64,000 bases of DNA. Origin: Verrucomicrobiaceae bacterium. GTDB taxonomy: Bacteria > Verrucomicrobiota > Verrucomicrobiia > Verrucomicrobiales > Akkermansiaceae. Position numbers and translations under genes: made by a program. This document shows, piece by piece, positions 26,138-35,666 of the stretch. Numbering within the stretch: position 1 is the stretch's first letter; the number at the start of each line of letters is the position of its first letter. The notes beneath the pieces are model-generated. The model was not told the origin of the DNA, ran no database searches, and saw only the letters and a program-made list of their open reading frames with translations. The DNA lies in contig JAIXQH010000057.1 in the NCBI GenBank assembly GCA_027484055.1, positions 1 to 64,000 on the forward strand. Direction: 5' to 3'.

Positions 26138-28960
26138 ATGTCCCTCAAACCTTGGAGAGAAATCGCCGTGCCCCATCCCGATGTGTTGGAAGGCACCTTC
26201 TTGCAATCGGAATTCGCTGCCGACATCACCGCCGTGCATTCCGGCAAGGCGACCCGTGAGTATCAGGATGCTGCCGCGTTTTTCGAGCGGACCTTCATCA
26301 CGGAAGGCATGCGCCTGCTGCTCACTTCCGTCGCGAAACGTCTGAACCGCCAAGGCGGCGATCCGGTGATCCAGCTCCAAACCGCCTTCGGGGGTGGTAA
26401 GACCCACACCATGCTGGCGGTCTATCACCTTGCCACCCGCGCGTGCCCTTTGAACGACTTGCCGGGGATTCCGGCTTTGCTTGATCAGGCGGGTTTACTG
26501 GGCGTCCCGCGGGCGAAGATCGCCGTGCTCGACGGCACCGCGCTTTCCCCCGGTCAACCGTGGAAACGGGGCAAGCAAGTGATTCGGACATTATGGGGTG
26601 AACTCGCCTGGCAACTCGGCGGTGAGGAAGGTTTCGCGTTGGTGGCAGAGGCCGATTCCAATGGCACTTCGCCGGGCAAGGAGACGCTGAAACAACTTCT
26701 CGAAAATCATGCTCCGGCAGTGATCCTAATCGATGAATTGGTCGCCTACATCCGGCAGTTTGAAGAAGGGAAATCGCTCAGTGGTGGCACCTACGATAGT
26801 AATTTATCATTCATCCAAGCGCTCACCGAGGCGACAAAACTGGTGCCGGATGCGATGCTGCTCGCTTCGTTGCCTGAGTCCGAGGTGGAAGCCGGCAGCG
26901 GGAAGGGGATTGCCGCGCTCGCGGCAGTGAAGAAGTATTTCGGCAGAGTCCAGGCATTGTGGAAACCGGTCGCAACCGAGGAGGCCTTTGAAATCGTTCG
27001 CCGCCGTTTGTTCGAACCCATCCGCAGTGGAGTTGAGCGCGACCAGGTGTGCCGGGCCTTCGCCTCCGCCTATCAGACGGAAGGCGCCAAGCTTCCCTCG
27101 GAAACGCAGGAAGCGCGTTACTACGACCGCTTGGTTCAGGCCTATCCGATTCACCCCGAAGTATTTGACCGACTCTATGAGGACTGGACCACGCTCGATT
27201 CCTTCCAGCGCACCCGCGGCGTGCTGAAGCTGATGGCTCGCGTGATACATCGTTTATGGAAAGATCAGAACCAGGACCTTCTGATCCTGCCCGCCAGCCT
27301 TCCGCTGTATGACGGTGGCGCACGAAATGAACTGGTAGACTTTCTCCCTCAGGGTTGGGACGCCGTCGTGGAGAAGGACATCGACGGCGAACGCGCCGAA
27401 ACCACCGAACTGGAAGCGAAAGAACCCCGATTCGGAGCCATCCATGCGGCGAAACGGGTGGCACGCACGCTTTTCCTTGGCAGCGCGCCATCATCCGCAT
27501 CCCACAAGCAAGGCAACAAGGGAATCGACCGTGGCAGGATTTTGTTAGGTTGTCTCCAGCCGGGCCAGGCCGCCTCGACCTACGGCGATGCCTTGAACCG
27601 TCTGGCGGATCGCCTGCACTACCTCAACGCCTCAGGCGACAAGAGCGACGATACCACCCGCTTCTGGTTCGACACCCGAGCCAATCTCCGCCGCGAGATG
27701 GAGGACCGGAAAGCCCGCTTCAAGGACGAGACCGACGTGCGCGGAAGAATGGGTGAGGTCGTGAAGAAAATGACGTCCAACATTTCCTGCGTCGATGGCA
27801 CCCACGTCTTCACGCCCCACGCTGATGTCCCCGACGACGGGGCCTTGCGACTGGTAATCCTCGCCCCGGAGAAATTTTACAGCAAACAGGAGGCGAAACT
27901 CGCGTTCGAAGAAGTCGAGACGTTCCTCAAGCAGAACGGCACCAAGCCCCGCTACCGGCAGAACCGCCTCCTCTTTCTGGCTGCCGACCATAGTTCATTA
28001 GGCCGCCTGCGCGATTGCATCCGAGTGGCCCTCGCATGGCGGTCCATCGTGGATGACGTAAAGAACGGCCGCCTCAACATCGACCAGATCCAGATGAAAC
28101 AGGCGGAGAAAGAAGCATCCACCGCCGAAGACGTGCTGCCCCGCGCCGCCCGCGAGTGTTTCAAGTGGCTACTCTGCCCGATGATGCTTTCGGCCACCGA
28201 TACCAAAGCTGAAATCGAGCCGTTCGCGCTCAACACCGCCGGTTTCGCCTGCGGATCAGAGATCGAGCGCGTTTGCCAGGAGAACGAACTTGCCATTGCA
28301 GTGTGGTCCCCCGTTCATCTGCGGGATACCGTGTTGCGGAAACTCTACTGGAAGCCCGACCGAAATGCAGTTCGCGCCCTCGATGTCTGGGAGGACATGC
28401 AGCGTTATCTCTATCTGCCCCGCCTCCGCAGCCGAGCCACCTACGAAAAGACGGTCGCAACAGGTGCCGGTAGTCGGGATTTCTTCGGCACGGCAAACGG
28501 CGAGCATGGCGGAAAGTTCGATGGCTTTCGCTTGGGAGACTCTAACGTCCAATTGGATGATACCCTGCTTTTGATCGAGCCCGCAGCAGCGGCGGCTTAT
28601 GAAGAAGTCCATCGGGCACTGACTCCTGCACCGAAGCCGACGGAACTTTCACCTGAGCCCACGTCATCCCCCAAAGTGGGAGAGCCAACCCCTGCCTATC
28701 CTGCACCACAACCGCAGGCAGCGGTAAAATCCTTCCGGTATTTCTCCGGTACGGCAGAGGTGAACGCCGCCATGGCCAAGATGAAACTCGGTGAACTCGC
28801 CGAGGAAATCATCCGGGTGCTTGCCAACGACCCCACGGCGACCGTGCGTGTTTCCGTTGAAATCGAAGCTGAGTTCCAAGACGGAGCCACCGACTCCACC
28901 CGCCGTGCCGTTTCGGAGAATGCCAAACAGCTTCAGATGAAGCGGGCGGAGTGGTCGTAA
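26138..28960 (+). CDS. DUF499 domain AAA+-like ATPase (defence)
   Basis: The open frame begins earlier, overlapping the methylase, but the natural start is the ATG at 26138, 16 bases after the methylase stop: 940 residues. DUF499 features are clear: the opening [19 protein letters not shown], Walker A in [11 protein letters not shown] (about 81-91), and Walker B VILIDEL (about 195-201). Long helical regions follow, then a C-terminal part (about 870-940) with a small alpha/beta domain after a proline-rich linker. DUF499 proteins occur with DUF1156 methylases and helicases in putative antiviral loci. Its exact role is unknown. Confidence 0.9.
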   Translation: MSLKPWREIAVPHPDVLEGTFLQSEFAADITAVHSGKATREYQDAAAFFERTFITEGMRLLLTSVAKRLNRQGGDPVIQLQTAFGGGKTHTMLAVYHLATRACPLNDLPGIPALLDQAGLLGVPRAKIAVLDGTALSPGQPWKRGKQVIRTLWGELAWQLGGEEGFALVAEADSNGTSPGKETLKQLLENHAPAVILIDELVAYIRQFEEGKSLSGGTYDSNLSFIQALTEATKLVPDAMLLASLPESEVEAGSGKGIAALAAVKKYFGRVQALWKPVATEEAFEIVRRRLFEPIRSGVERDQVCRAFASAYQTEGAKLPSETQEARYYDRLVQAYPIHPEVFDRLYEDWTTLDSFQRTRGVLKLMARVIHRLWKDQNQDLLILPASLPLYDGGARNELVDFLPQGWDAVVEKDIDGERAETTELEAKEPRFGAIHAAKRVARTLFLGSAPSSASHKQGNKGIDRGRILLGCLQPGQAASTYGDALNRLADRLHYLNASGDKSDDTTRFWFDTRANLRREMEDRKARFKDETDVRGRMGEVVKKMTSNISCVDGTHVFTPHADVPDDGALRLVILAPEKFYSKQEAKLAFEEVETFLKQNGTKPRYRQNRLLFLAADHSSLGRLRDCIRVALAWRSIVDDVKNGRLNIDQIQMKQAEKEASTAEDVLPRAARECFKWLLCPMMLSATDTKAEIEPFALNTAGFACGSEIERVCQENELAIAVWSPVHLRDTVLRKLYWKPDRNAVRALDVWEDMQRYLYLPRLRSRATYEKTVATGAGSRDFFGTANGEHGGKFDGFRLGDSNVQLDDTLLLIEPAAAAAYEEVHRALTPAPKPTELSPEPTSSPKVGEPTPAYPAPQPQAAVKSFRYFSGTAEVNAAMAKMKLGELAEEIIRVLANDPTATVRVSVEIEAEFQDGATDSTRRAVSENAKQLQMKRAEWS

Positions 28961-29017
28961 TACGCGCGTAAATCCATCATTGTGGTAACGAAGTCGAGTT
29001 GCTTGCATCGCCTAACC

Positions 29018-30301
29018 ATGCAAGCAGCTCCCCTCCGTAAGCCTTGGTATCGCGTCCTTTACATCCAAGTCCTAGTCGCGGTGGCGCTGGGGATTGTGGT
29101 CGGGGTGCTGTGGCCGGAGTTTGGGAAATCGTTGAAGCCCTTGGGCGATGGGTTTGTGAAGCTGGTGAAAATGATGATCGCGCCGATCATTTTCTGCACG
29201 GTCGTCCATGGCATTGCCTCGATGGGGGATTTGAAAAAACTCGGCCGCGTCGGGGTGAAGACGCTGCTCTACTTTGAGATCGTCTCCACGCTGGCGCTCA
29301 TCATCGGGCTGGTGGTGGTGAATGTGCTGAAGCCAGGCGTGGGCTTCACACCGGTGGGGGAGTCGTTTCACGTGGGCACGAAGGCGCTGGAGCAGAGCCA
29401 AGGATTTGTGGAAAAGGCCCATGCCCTGAGCACGACGGAGTTTTTACTGAAGATCATCCCGGACACATTTCTCGGGGCATTTGTCTCGGGGGATTTATTG
29501 CAAGTGTTGTTCGTCGCTTTGCTCGTCGCCTTCGCGCTGGCTGCCTTGGGCGAGCGGGGAAAGCCGATTCTACATGCGGTCGAGGCGGGGTCACAATTGT
29601 TCTTCGGCGTGATGAATTTACTGGTGAAAGCGGCTCCGCTCGGGGCTTTCGGGGCGATGGCGTTCACGGTTGGCAGTTATGGGTTGGTGACTTTAGAAAA
29701 GTTACTCTGGCTGCTGGCAGGGTTCTATCTGACGGCGGGGCTCTTCGTGGCGGTGGTGCTCGGAGGCATCGCGTGGGCCAGTGGGTTTTCGATTTTCCGC
29801 TTCATCGCCTACTTGAAGGCTGAGCTTCTGCTGGTGCTGGGGACCAGTTCGTCAGAGCCTGCGATGCCGGGATTGATCGAGAAAATGCAGCGTCTCGGCT
29901 GCTCGCGGGCGACGGTGGGCTTGGTGGTGCCGACGGGGTATAGTTTCAATCTCGACGGCACGAATATCTACATGGCCATGGGCGCGGTGTTCCTCGCGCA
30001 GGCCACGAATACGCCGCTGGATCTGACGCACCAACTCAGCTTGCTGCTTGTCGCGATGATCACCTCCAAGGGTGCAAGCGGCGTCACGGGTGCTGGATTT
30101 ATCACCTTGGCGGCGACCCTGCAGGCGGTGCCGGGCATCCCGATCGAGTCGCTGGCGCTGTTGGTCGGGATCGACCGCTTCATGAGTGAGTGCCGGGCGG
30201 TCACCAATTTCATCGGGAATGGCGTGGCCACGGTGGTGATCAGCCGCTTGGAAAATGAGGTCTCGGTGGAGACGCTGCGCGAAAATTTGCGGACTTTGTG
30301 A
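29018..30301 (+). CDS. dctA: C4-dicarboxylate/glutamate:cation symporter, DctA family
   Basis: The ATG at 29018 gives 427 residues, matching DctA (428). About eight hydrophobic segments plus two re-entrant loops are expected. The first loop contains [16 protein letters not shown] (SSSEPA serine-rich motif) and the second [16 protein letters not shown]. The ion-binding [18 protein letters not shown] is also present. It imports succinate, fumarate, malate or aspartate/glutamate with protons or sodium. It is a housekeeping transporter immediately right of the defence operon and probably marks the island's right edge. Confidence 0.9.
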   Translation: MQAAPLRKPWYRVLYIQVLVAVALGIVVGVLWPEFGKSLKPLGDGFVKLVKMMIAPIIFCTVVHGIASMGDLKKLGRVGVKTLLYFEIVSTLALIIGLVVVNVLKPGVGFTPVGESFHVGTKALEQSQGFVEKAHALSTTEFLLKIIPDTFLGAFVSGDLLQVLFVALLVAFALAALGERGKPILHAVEAGSQLFFGVMNLLVKAAPLGAFGAMAFTVGSYGLVTLEKLLWLLAGFYLTAGLFVAVVLGGIAWASGFSIFRFIAYLKAELLLVLGTSSSEPAMPGLIEKMQRLGCSRATVGLVVPTGYSFNLDGTNIYMAMGAVFLAQATNTPLDLTHQLSLLLVAMITSKGASGVTGAGFITLAATLQAVPGIPIESLALLVGIDRFMSECRAVTNFIGNGVATVVISRLENEVSVETLRENLRTL

Positions 30302-30367
30302 GCTTGCGCTGGCCTGCGTGAATGCCTCTGACTAGGACTACAGCCCACCGCAGCGCAGCTATTTCTC

Positions 30368-31147
30368 ATGATTCCAGAACTCACTCTCATCAAGGCCGGC
30401 ACCGGCGTGCTCACGAAATCGGCAGACGGAACGCTCGACAAGGCGGCGCTGGTCCACCTCGTTTCCGCCATCGCCGAGTTAATGAACGCAGGGCATCGCT
30501 GCTTGTTCGTCTCATCCGGTGCGGTGGGGTCTGGAGTGTCGGCACTCGGGCTGACGGAGTATCCCAAGGAGACAGCCACGCGCCAGGCGTGTGCGGCGAT
30601 CGGCCAAGCGAGGTTGATGCAGACGTATAGCAGTTTATTTTCAAATTTCGACATCACCATCGCCCAAGTCCTCCTGACCGCCGCGGATCTCGGCACCCCG
30701 GAGCGGGCGGGATACGTGAGTGATACCTTCCGGCGCTTGTTGATGGAGCCACGGATTTTGCCGATCATTAACGAAAACGACTCGGTCGCGGTGGAGGAGT
30801 TAAAATTCGGGGACAACGACATGCTCTCCGTGCGAGTGGCGAAACTGGCCGGAGCCAAGCGCGTGATTTTACTCACCAGTGTCGATGGCTTGCTTGATCC
30901 AGAAACCCGCCAACTCATCCCCGAGGTGCTGGAAATCGATGACGTTTTCCGCCATGTGCGTGAGGATAGGGGGCGCTTCTCGATGGGCGGCATGGCCTCG
31001 AAGCTCGCTGCGGTGAAGTTCGCCGTGGACGCAGGGATCGAGACCCACATCGCGCACGGTCGTCACCCTGAGCGCTTGGCAGACATTGTCGCCGGAAAGG
31101 GCATTTCTACGAGATTCCACGCCGCGGCGAATCCCAAGGTGGGGTAA
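30368..31147 (+). CDS. proB: Glutamate 5-kinase, short form without PUA domain
   Basis: First step of proline synthesis: phosphorylates the gamma-carboxyl of glutamate. 259 residues of amino-acid-kinase fold: SSGAVGSGVSALGL (about 56-69), NENDSVAVEELKFGDND (about 137-153) and SMGGMASKLAAVKFA (about 205-220). The E. coli enzyme (367 residues) has an additional C-terminal PUA domain that is absent here, as in several other bacteria. proA is not adjacent. Proline feedback may differ from the long form. Confidence 0.9.
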   Translation: MIPELTLIKAGTGVLTKSADGTLDKAALVHLVSAIAELMNAGHRCLFVSSGAVGSGVSALGLTEYPKETATRQACAAIGQARLMQTYSSLFSNFDITIAQVLLTAADLGTPERAGYVSDTFRRLLMEPRILPIINENDSVAVEELKFGDNDMLSVRVAKLAGAKRVILLTSVDGLLDPETRQLIPEVLEIDDVFRHVREDRGRFSMGGMASKLAAVKFAVDAGIETHIAHGRHPERLADIVAGKGISTRFHAAANPKVG

Positions 31148-31206
31148 ACCACCCGGCGGAGTTCTTGTTTCTTGAATCTCTGGTGGACGCTGTTTGACTC
31201 GTCCCT

Positions 31207-31665
31207 GTGAATCACATTTTCCCCTTACTTGGCAGCTTGCTCCTCCTAGGCTGTGCCCAGAAACCTGAAATGCTCGTGGTGAATCCGTTTCAACTCCGGG
31301 ACCAACAGGGCGGTGGGGCGGAAGATCCGATGGTGCTGATGGAAAAGCAGCGGCACTTGTACGGAGCCGTGAGCATGGCAGAGCGGCGGGAGCGACTCGG
31401 CCAGTATTACTCCATCCACTGGAATGATGCGGATGGGGTCGGTCAGGGACCGGTGAAACTCGTCTTCCGCTACCAGCAAGGAGCCACAGCGAGCAAAGTG
31501 AAGGAAAAAGTGCACCACGAACCCGCCAGTGCGACGAGTGGCAGTGTGGAATTTTCCGTCATCGGCGAAGATTATTTTAAAAACGGCAAAGTGCTGGCAT
31601 GGCAGGCGAGCCTTGAGCGCGGCGGCAAGGTGGTCGGCACACGCCAATCTTATCTGTGGCAATGA
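31207..31665 (+). CDS. Lipoprotein, 152 aa, unknown function
   Basis: Starts with GTG (NHIFPLLGSLLLLGC). The lipobox LLLGC places the lipidated Cys at residue 16. The mature protein has a charged helical segment (EKQRHLYGAVSMAERRERLGQYYSIHW) and beta-rich C-terminal half ending TRQSYLWQ. No family recognised. Its spacing from proB (59 bases) allows either shared or separate transcription. Confidence 0.65.
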   Translation: MNHIFPLLGSLLLLGCAQKPEMLVVNPFQLRDQQGGGAEDPMVLMEKQRHLYGAVSMAERRERLGQYYSIHWNDADGVGQGPVKLVFRYQQGATASKVKEKVHHEPASATSGSVEFSVIGEDYFKNGKVLAWQASLERGGKVVGTRQSYLWQ

Positions 31666-31755
31666 AATGGTGAAATTCTAGATGGAAGGTTGACCTACGG
31701 CCCCTCAGAATTTACTATCTGGAACCACCAACCGTAAAACTACGGTTTTTTCTCT

Positions 31756-32304
31756 GTGACTACGGAATGCCCAGTTTTAATAGGAATCTTTGAGGGGTTC
31801 ACATGGATACGCTGTGAAGGCAAAGGATCGTTCCTCAATAGCCCGCTACTCAAGCAGATCGGCGATTCCAGAATCGCAGCAGGCGAGCACTGCCTAGTGG
31901 TGGACTTGGAAGAATGTTCCGGGATGGATTCCACCTTCATGGGCACCCTCGCAGGGATGGCCTCTCGGCTCGGTGCAAATGACGGCGGGATCTTGCAAAT
32001 CGCAGATCCAGGAGCGCGGAACCGCCGCTCACTTGAGGACTTGGGCTTGGACTTCCTTCTTGAGATCGACCCGCCTCAGCCACTCTGGTCCGGGCAGGTT
32101 GCACGCATCCGCTCCAGTCTCAATACCGCCCACGCCCATCTCGCACCGACCCTGCTCCAGCGGGCTGAGCATGTTCTCGAAGCGCACCAGATCCTCGCGC
32201 AGGCCCATGAGAAAAACTCTCAGATCTTCGCCAACGTCATCACCCAGCTCCAAGATGACCTAGAGAAGAAAACGCAGCAAGCTGCGGAACGGAGTCCGAG
32301 CTAG
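31756..32304 (+). CDS. STAS-domain protein (anti-sigma factor antagonist-like)
   Basis: 182 residues from a GTG start. Residues about 5-110 form a STAS-like domain with CLVVDLEECSGMDSTFMGTLAGMASRL. The serine in MDST sits where partner-switching antagonists are phosphorylated. The C-terminal 70 residues are helical and charged and may form a coiled coil. The next gene encodes a SpoIIE-type phosphatase, the usual partner that would remove the phosphate. The matching kinase/anti-sigma is not seen. Confidence 0.75.
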   Translation: MTTECPVLIGIFEGFTWIRCEGKGSFLNSPLLKQIGDSRIAAGEHCLVVDLEECSGMDSTFMGTLAGMASRLGANDGGILQIADPGARNRRSLEDLGLDFLLEIDPPQPLWSGQVARIRSSLNTAHAHLAPTLLQRAEHVLEAHQILAQAHEKNSQIFANVITQLQDDLEKKTQQAAERSPS

Positions 32305-32346
32305 AAACCTTGCTGGGGCGCATCTCACACATTCACTTCCCACCAG

Positions 32347-33789
32347 ATGCACGATGCCACACTCATCCTCCTCGTAGTAAGTGTGTTGGTCATCATCACC
32401 CTCGTCATCGCGCTCCAGAATCAACGGCGCAGACTCCGCCGGACGGGTAAAAAGTTCAGAGAGCTGGAGCAAGAAGAGCAACGCATGTTCACCTTTCTCC
32501 ACGACTTGGGCCTGGCCATCGAGAACGATCCCTCCGCTGCCGTGCTCTCGCGCATCATCGTGGACGGCATCGACAAAGTGGTCACGGCTCGGGGCGGGGC
32601 GATCTATTTTCTAAACGCAGAGCATGATTTCCTCAGCCCATCCTACATCTCCGAGGACTGCCCACCATTGATCGGAATACCCGTGGAAATTCGTAAAAAA
32701 GCGGAACGTGACCCCCGTGCGCTCGAAAGCCACATCCGCCTTTCCCGAGTCACCGCAGATGATGGCATACTCGGCCACTGCCTCAATGTGGGTGAGCCGA
32801 TCAATGTGGAAAATGTGAAAAATCATCCCGTTTTCCGGGACGCCTTCACCAGCTACACCGACGACGTCTCCGCGCTGCTCGCCCCGCTGCGGCATGCGAA
32901 CAAAGACCTAGGGGTGCTCGTCGTGGCACGGCGTCACGAAGATGGCTACTTCACGGCCAACGACTTTGCGGTTTTTCGCTCCGCTGCCGAGCAGTCATCC
33001 TTCGCCATTGGAAATGCCCGGATTCACCGCGAGGCCAACGAAAAGCGGGCCATCGAGCGAGAGTTGAACAACGCCCGTGAGGTTCAGCGCATCCTCCTAC
33101 CCCAGCAAGATCCCGTGGTGAAAGGCTTCCGCATCAGTGGCACGAATCTCCCGGCCCGCATCATCAGTGGGGATTACTACGACTACATCGACCTCGGCGA
33201 GAAGAAATTTGGCATCGCCATTGCCGACGTTTCGGGAAAAGGCGTGCCTGCTGGATTGCTCATGGCCATGTGCCGCAGCTCCCTCCGCTCGGTGGCGCTG
33301 GGAGGGCTCTCTCCTTCTAAAGTCATGGCGGCCGTGAATCGCCAGCTTTTCCCAGACATCCGCGAGGACATGTTCATCAGCATGGCCTACAGCATTCTCG
33401 ACACGGACTCAGGCACCCTCACCCTCTCGCGTGCAGGCCATGATCCAGCGCTGCTCTACCGCCGGGAAACCGGGAAAGTCGAGCTGCTGCGCTCGCCCGG
33501 ACTCGCGCTCGGGATCGACAGCGGGGCCGTCTTCGAGCGCGTCACACGCGACCTTGAAGTGGAGCTGAAATCCGGTGACTGCGTGCTTTTTTACACCGAC
33601 GGAGTGAAAGAAGCGGTGGATGCCGATGAGGAAGAATTCGGCATGGAGCGCATGTCCGAGACCTTCCGCCGCGCCGCGCCACTCGGGGCGGAAGCGATCC
33701 TTAACCGGATGCAGGAGGATCTCAAATCCTTCACCGGCGAGGGGCCGCAAATGGACGACATCACGCTCGTCGCCATTGAAAAGCGCTAA
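32347..33789 (+). CDS. GAF-SpoIIE serine phosphatase (RsbU-like)
   Basis: 480 residues. It has one N-terminal transmembrane helix (about 5-23), a short coiled coil, a GAF domain (about 45-220), a second linker helix (EANEKRAIERELNNAREVQRILLPQ), and a C-terminal PP2C/SpoIIE phosphatase domain (about 245-480). The metal-binding residues are in SGDYYDYI, GIAIADVSGKGVPAGLLMA, and the late MDDITLVAIEKR. It should dephosphorylate an anti-sigma antagonist such as the STAS protein encoded just upstream, in response to a signal sensed by GAF. Confidence 0.88.
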   Translation: MHDATLILLVVSVLVIITLVIALQNQRRRLRRTGKKFRELEQEEQRMFTFLHDLGLAIENDPSAAVLSRIIVDGIDKVVTARGGAIYFLNAEHDFLSPSYISEDCPPLIGIPVEIRKKAERDPRALESHIRLSRVTADDGILGHCLNVGEPINVENVKNHPVFRDAFTSYTDDVSALLAPLRHANKDLGVLVVARRHEDGYFTANDFAVFRSAAEQSSFAIGNARIHREANEKRAIERELNNAREVQRILLPQQDPVVKGFRISGTNLPARIISGDYYDYIDLGEKKFGIAIADVSGKGVPAGLLMAMCRSSLRSVALGGLSPSKVMAAVNRQLFPDIREDMFISMAYSILDTDSGTLTLSRAGHDPALLYRRETGKVELLRSPGLALGIDSGAVFERVTRDLEVELKSGDCVLFYTDGVKEAVDADEEEFGMERMSETFRRAAPLGAEAILNRMQEDLKSFTGEGPQMDDITLVAIEKR

Positions 33790-33808
33790 AGCGTCACTAT
33801 TTCGTATT

Positions 33809-34402
33809 ATGCAAATCAAGTCTGCTATTTTCAAAATGAGCGCGAAAAATCTCGAAGCCGCGCCGGACTGGCAGCGCCCAGAGTTCGCCTTCATCGGCCG
33901 CTCAAATGTCGGGAAGTCCTCGATGATCAACATGCTCTCCAACCGCGCCGGACTGGCGAAGGTCTCCGCCACACCGGGGAAGACGCAATTGCTTAACTTC
34001 TTCATCATGAACGACAACTGGAGCCTCGTCGATCTGCCCGGCTACGGCTTCGCCAAGGTCGCGAAGACTGAAAAAATCAATTTCAACGAATCCGTAGGCG
34101 ACTACCTAGAGCACCGGGAAAATCTCCGGCAAGTCTTCGTGCTGATCGACTCGCGCCTTCCCCCGCAGCGCATCGACTTGGATTTCGTGAACTGGCTCGG
34201 CGACTGTGGCGTGCCCTTTTCCCTCGTGTTCACCAAGGCGGACAAACAGTCCGCAGCCAAGACGGCGGCGACGACGGAAGCCTTTCTCGCCGCAATGCCG
34301 AGCCACCTCTCAGGGATACCCTCAGTGATTCGTAGCTCCTCCAAAACCGGCGGCGGCCGCCTAGAAATCCTCCGGGAAATCGATGCGCGGCTGAAGGACT
34401 AG
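33809..34402 (+). CDS. engB: Ribosome-biogenesis GTPase EngB (YihA/YsxC)
   Basis: The frame extends upstream into the phosphatase gene, but the ATG at 33809 gives the standard N-terminus and 197 residues. G1 GRSNVGKS (30-37), G3 DLPGYG (75-80) and G4 TKAD are intact, and TPGKTQLLNFF follows the G2 position. EngB is an essential GTPase acting in assembly of the large ribosomal subunit. It starts 19 bases after the phosphatase stop. Confidence 0.93.
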   Translation: MQIKSAIFKMSAKNLEAAPDWQRPEFAFIGRSNVGKSSMINMLSNRAGLAKVSATPGKTQLLNFFIMNDNWSLVDLPGYGFAKVAKTEKINFNESVGDYLEHRENLRQVFVLIDSRLPPQRIDLDFVNWLGDCGVPFSLVFTKADKQSAAKTAATTEAFLAAMPSHLSGIPSVIRSSSKTGGGRLEILREIDARLKD

Positions 34403-34443
34403 TTAAGAAATAGGTTCAATCGCAGGCTGGGCGATCGCGCCAG

Positions 34444-34507
34444 CTCAAGCGTGATACTCCCAGATACTTTTTACTGTGAGTTCTTGATACTTCAGAAAGC
34501 GAATGCT
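34444..34507 (-). pseudogene. Remnant A of a carB 3' end
   Basis: Reading the minus strand to the stop at 34447-34445 gives SIRFLKYQELTVKSIWEYHA, matching the carB C-terminus ([19 protein letters not shown]) at most positions. The 16-bp CTCAAGCGTGATACTC at its end (34444-34459) is identical in three places. It is a leftover of recombination at carB, not a gene. Confidence 0.75.
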
Positions 34508-34514
34508 CGAGCCG

Positions 34515-34591
34515 ACGTGCATAGAAAAGCGGCTTTTTCTATGCATGTTGTGGCGACGTGTATGGAAAGCGGGCATTTCCCATACACGTCG
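34515..34591. repeat. Two related hairpins in tandem
   Basis: Hairpin 1 (34515-34548) has a 14-bp stem ACGTGCATAGAAAA with one G-U pair. Hairpin 2 (34554-34591) has the stem CGACGTGTATGG(G)AAA with one bulge. Both begin CGACGTGYATRG and have GCGG loops, so they are copies of one palindromic unit. They could also terminate engB transcription. The rest of 34403-34598 has only the carB remnant A. Confidence 0.6.
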
Positions 34592-34599
34592 AAAACACC

Positions 34600-34707
34600 T
34601 CAAGCGTGATACTCTTGGGTGTATTTTACCGTGAGCTCGTTGTTTTTCAGCGACCGCATCCCCTTCACCGAAGCCTCGGAGGCGGAGAGGTTCGTGGCGT
34701 GGGCCAT
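34600..34707 (-). pseudogene. Remnant B of a carB 3' end
   Basis: The minus strand encodes 35 residues, [20 protein letters not shown] continuing to TQEYHA and a stop, about 75% like the last 35 of carB ([18 protein letters not shown]...IQEYHA). It is preceded in frame by a stop, so it is only a fragment. The gene at 34711 ends three bases before it, marking a recombination junction. Confidence 0.8.
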
Positions 34708-34710
34708 GTT

Positions 34711-35139
34711 TTACGATTTCGCTAGAAACGACGCTTTATCCGCAATTATGGTGGCGACTTCCTTGCGTTTGGATTTTTGAAGTTCGGGGTCTGCGTGCCT
34801 TGGCCATCCTCGGAGGTTGGCGTGACGGGGTGGCCCCTCGTGAGCGAGAGTATCAATACCTGCGGCGCGAACATTCCTGGCTTCGACAATTGCGGCCCCG
34901 TGATGCTTGTGCGGCTGGTTCTCAGGGTCCACAAAATGTTTCTCGGCATGGCTAGAGATTTCAACGGGTGACATTCCAGATACTCGATAGACCGATGTAT
35001 CGTCGTCCGGAGCAGGCAGAAATGCTTGATGCTTGATCCGCCCAGTCGTTTTGGCGACCCAACTGGAAGACGTGCAAAAACGAGCGAGCGATTCTGCATC
35101 GTGGACGCGATCCTCAAGTCCGGATGGCAACGAGCTCAT
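34711..35139 (-). CDS. Island gene 3: hypothetical protein with PPRHANxxGWP motif
   Basis: 142 residues. No signal peptide. The central part has KHQAFLPAPDDDTSVYRVSGMSP and a later EGPPRHANLRGWPRHADPE. A PPRHANIxGWP signature recurs in small proteins encoded beside TIGR04255 genes, as far as I recall. Its start overlaps the stop of the preceding gene by four bases (ATGA), so it is translationally coupled in a three-gene unit. Biochemical function is unknown. Confidence 0.65.
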   Translation of the reverse strand: MSSLPSGLEDRVHDAESLARFCTSSSWVAKTTGRIKHQAFLPAPDDDTSVYRVSGMSPVEISSHAEKHFVDPENQPHKHHGAAIVEARNVRAAGIDTLAHEGPPRHANLRGWPRHADPELQKSKRKEVATIIADKASFLAKS

Positions 35140-35666
35140 GCGATGATTCGTTGGATGCTCTGAATTACAAAATCAGGTGCCTTGGTGCCATCGAAGCCTG
35201 CCACACCATGCCAAGAATCGGTTCCATCAATTCCCGCACAAGCCATCCGAAGAGAAAGGCCGACGCTGACTGAAAAGATCCGCGAGGGTCCTGCATACCA
35301 TTCGAGCGACACCGCCCCGTCATCCGGATCGACAGCAAGTTCGGGATTTGGAATTGAGGAAGGGAGGGACATGATGAGCTCCCGTGCTCGATTCAATGCC
35401 ACCGAAGATACTGGAGGTGCCTCGGCTCCGTCCCAACCACGATAGCTATGTTCACCCTTCAAATCCATCAAGTCGGAAAGAGCCGCACCCCTCGGTCCAA
35501 TCATGGACAAGGATCTGTCATTTTTTTCGACAAGAGTCTTTGCCTCGTGAGTCACGTATTTGGCGTAATCCGATAATCCGCTCCTACGGTTTGAAATGTC
35601 ACGCAGGCCCGCAGCTCCACTCATCCCGACGGCTGTGAAAACTATCAATGAAATAGGCTCAGGCAT
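35136..35666 (-). CDS. Island gene 2: hypothetical protein, 176 aa
   Basis: The first 20 residues (MPEPISLIVFTAVGMSGAAG) are hydrophobic and may be a membrane anchor. The rest is soluble, with an acidic patch (AVDPDDGAVSLEWYAGPSRIFSVSV) resembling strands and ending in a short helix. Its start overlaps the TIGR04255 gene end by 22 bases and its stop overlaps the next gene by four. The tight packing shows that the three proteins are made together. I do not recognise the family. Confidence 0.65.
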   Translation of the reverse strand: MPEPISLIVFTAVGMSGAAGLRDISNRRSGLSDYAKYVTHEAKTLVEKNDRSLSMIGPRGAALSDLMDLKGEHSYRGWDGAEAPPVSSVALNRARELIMSLPSSIPNPELAVDPDDGAVSLEWYAGPSRIFSVSVGLSLRMACAGIDGTDSWHGVAGFDGTKAPDFVIQSIQRIIA

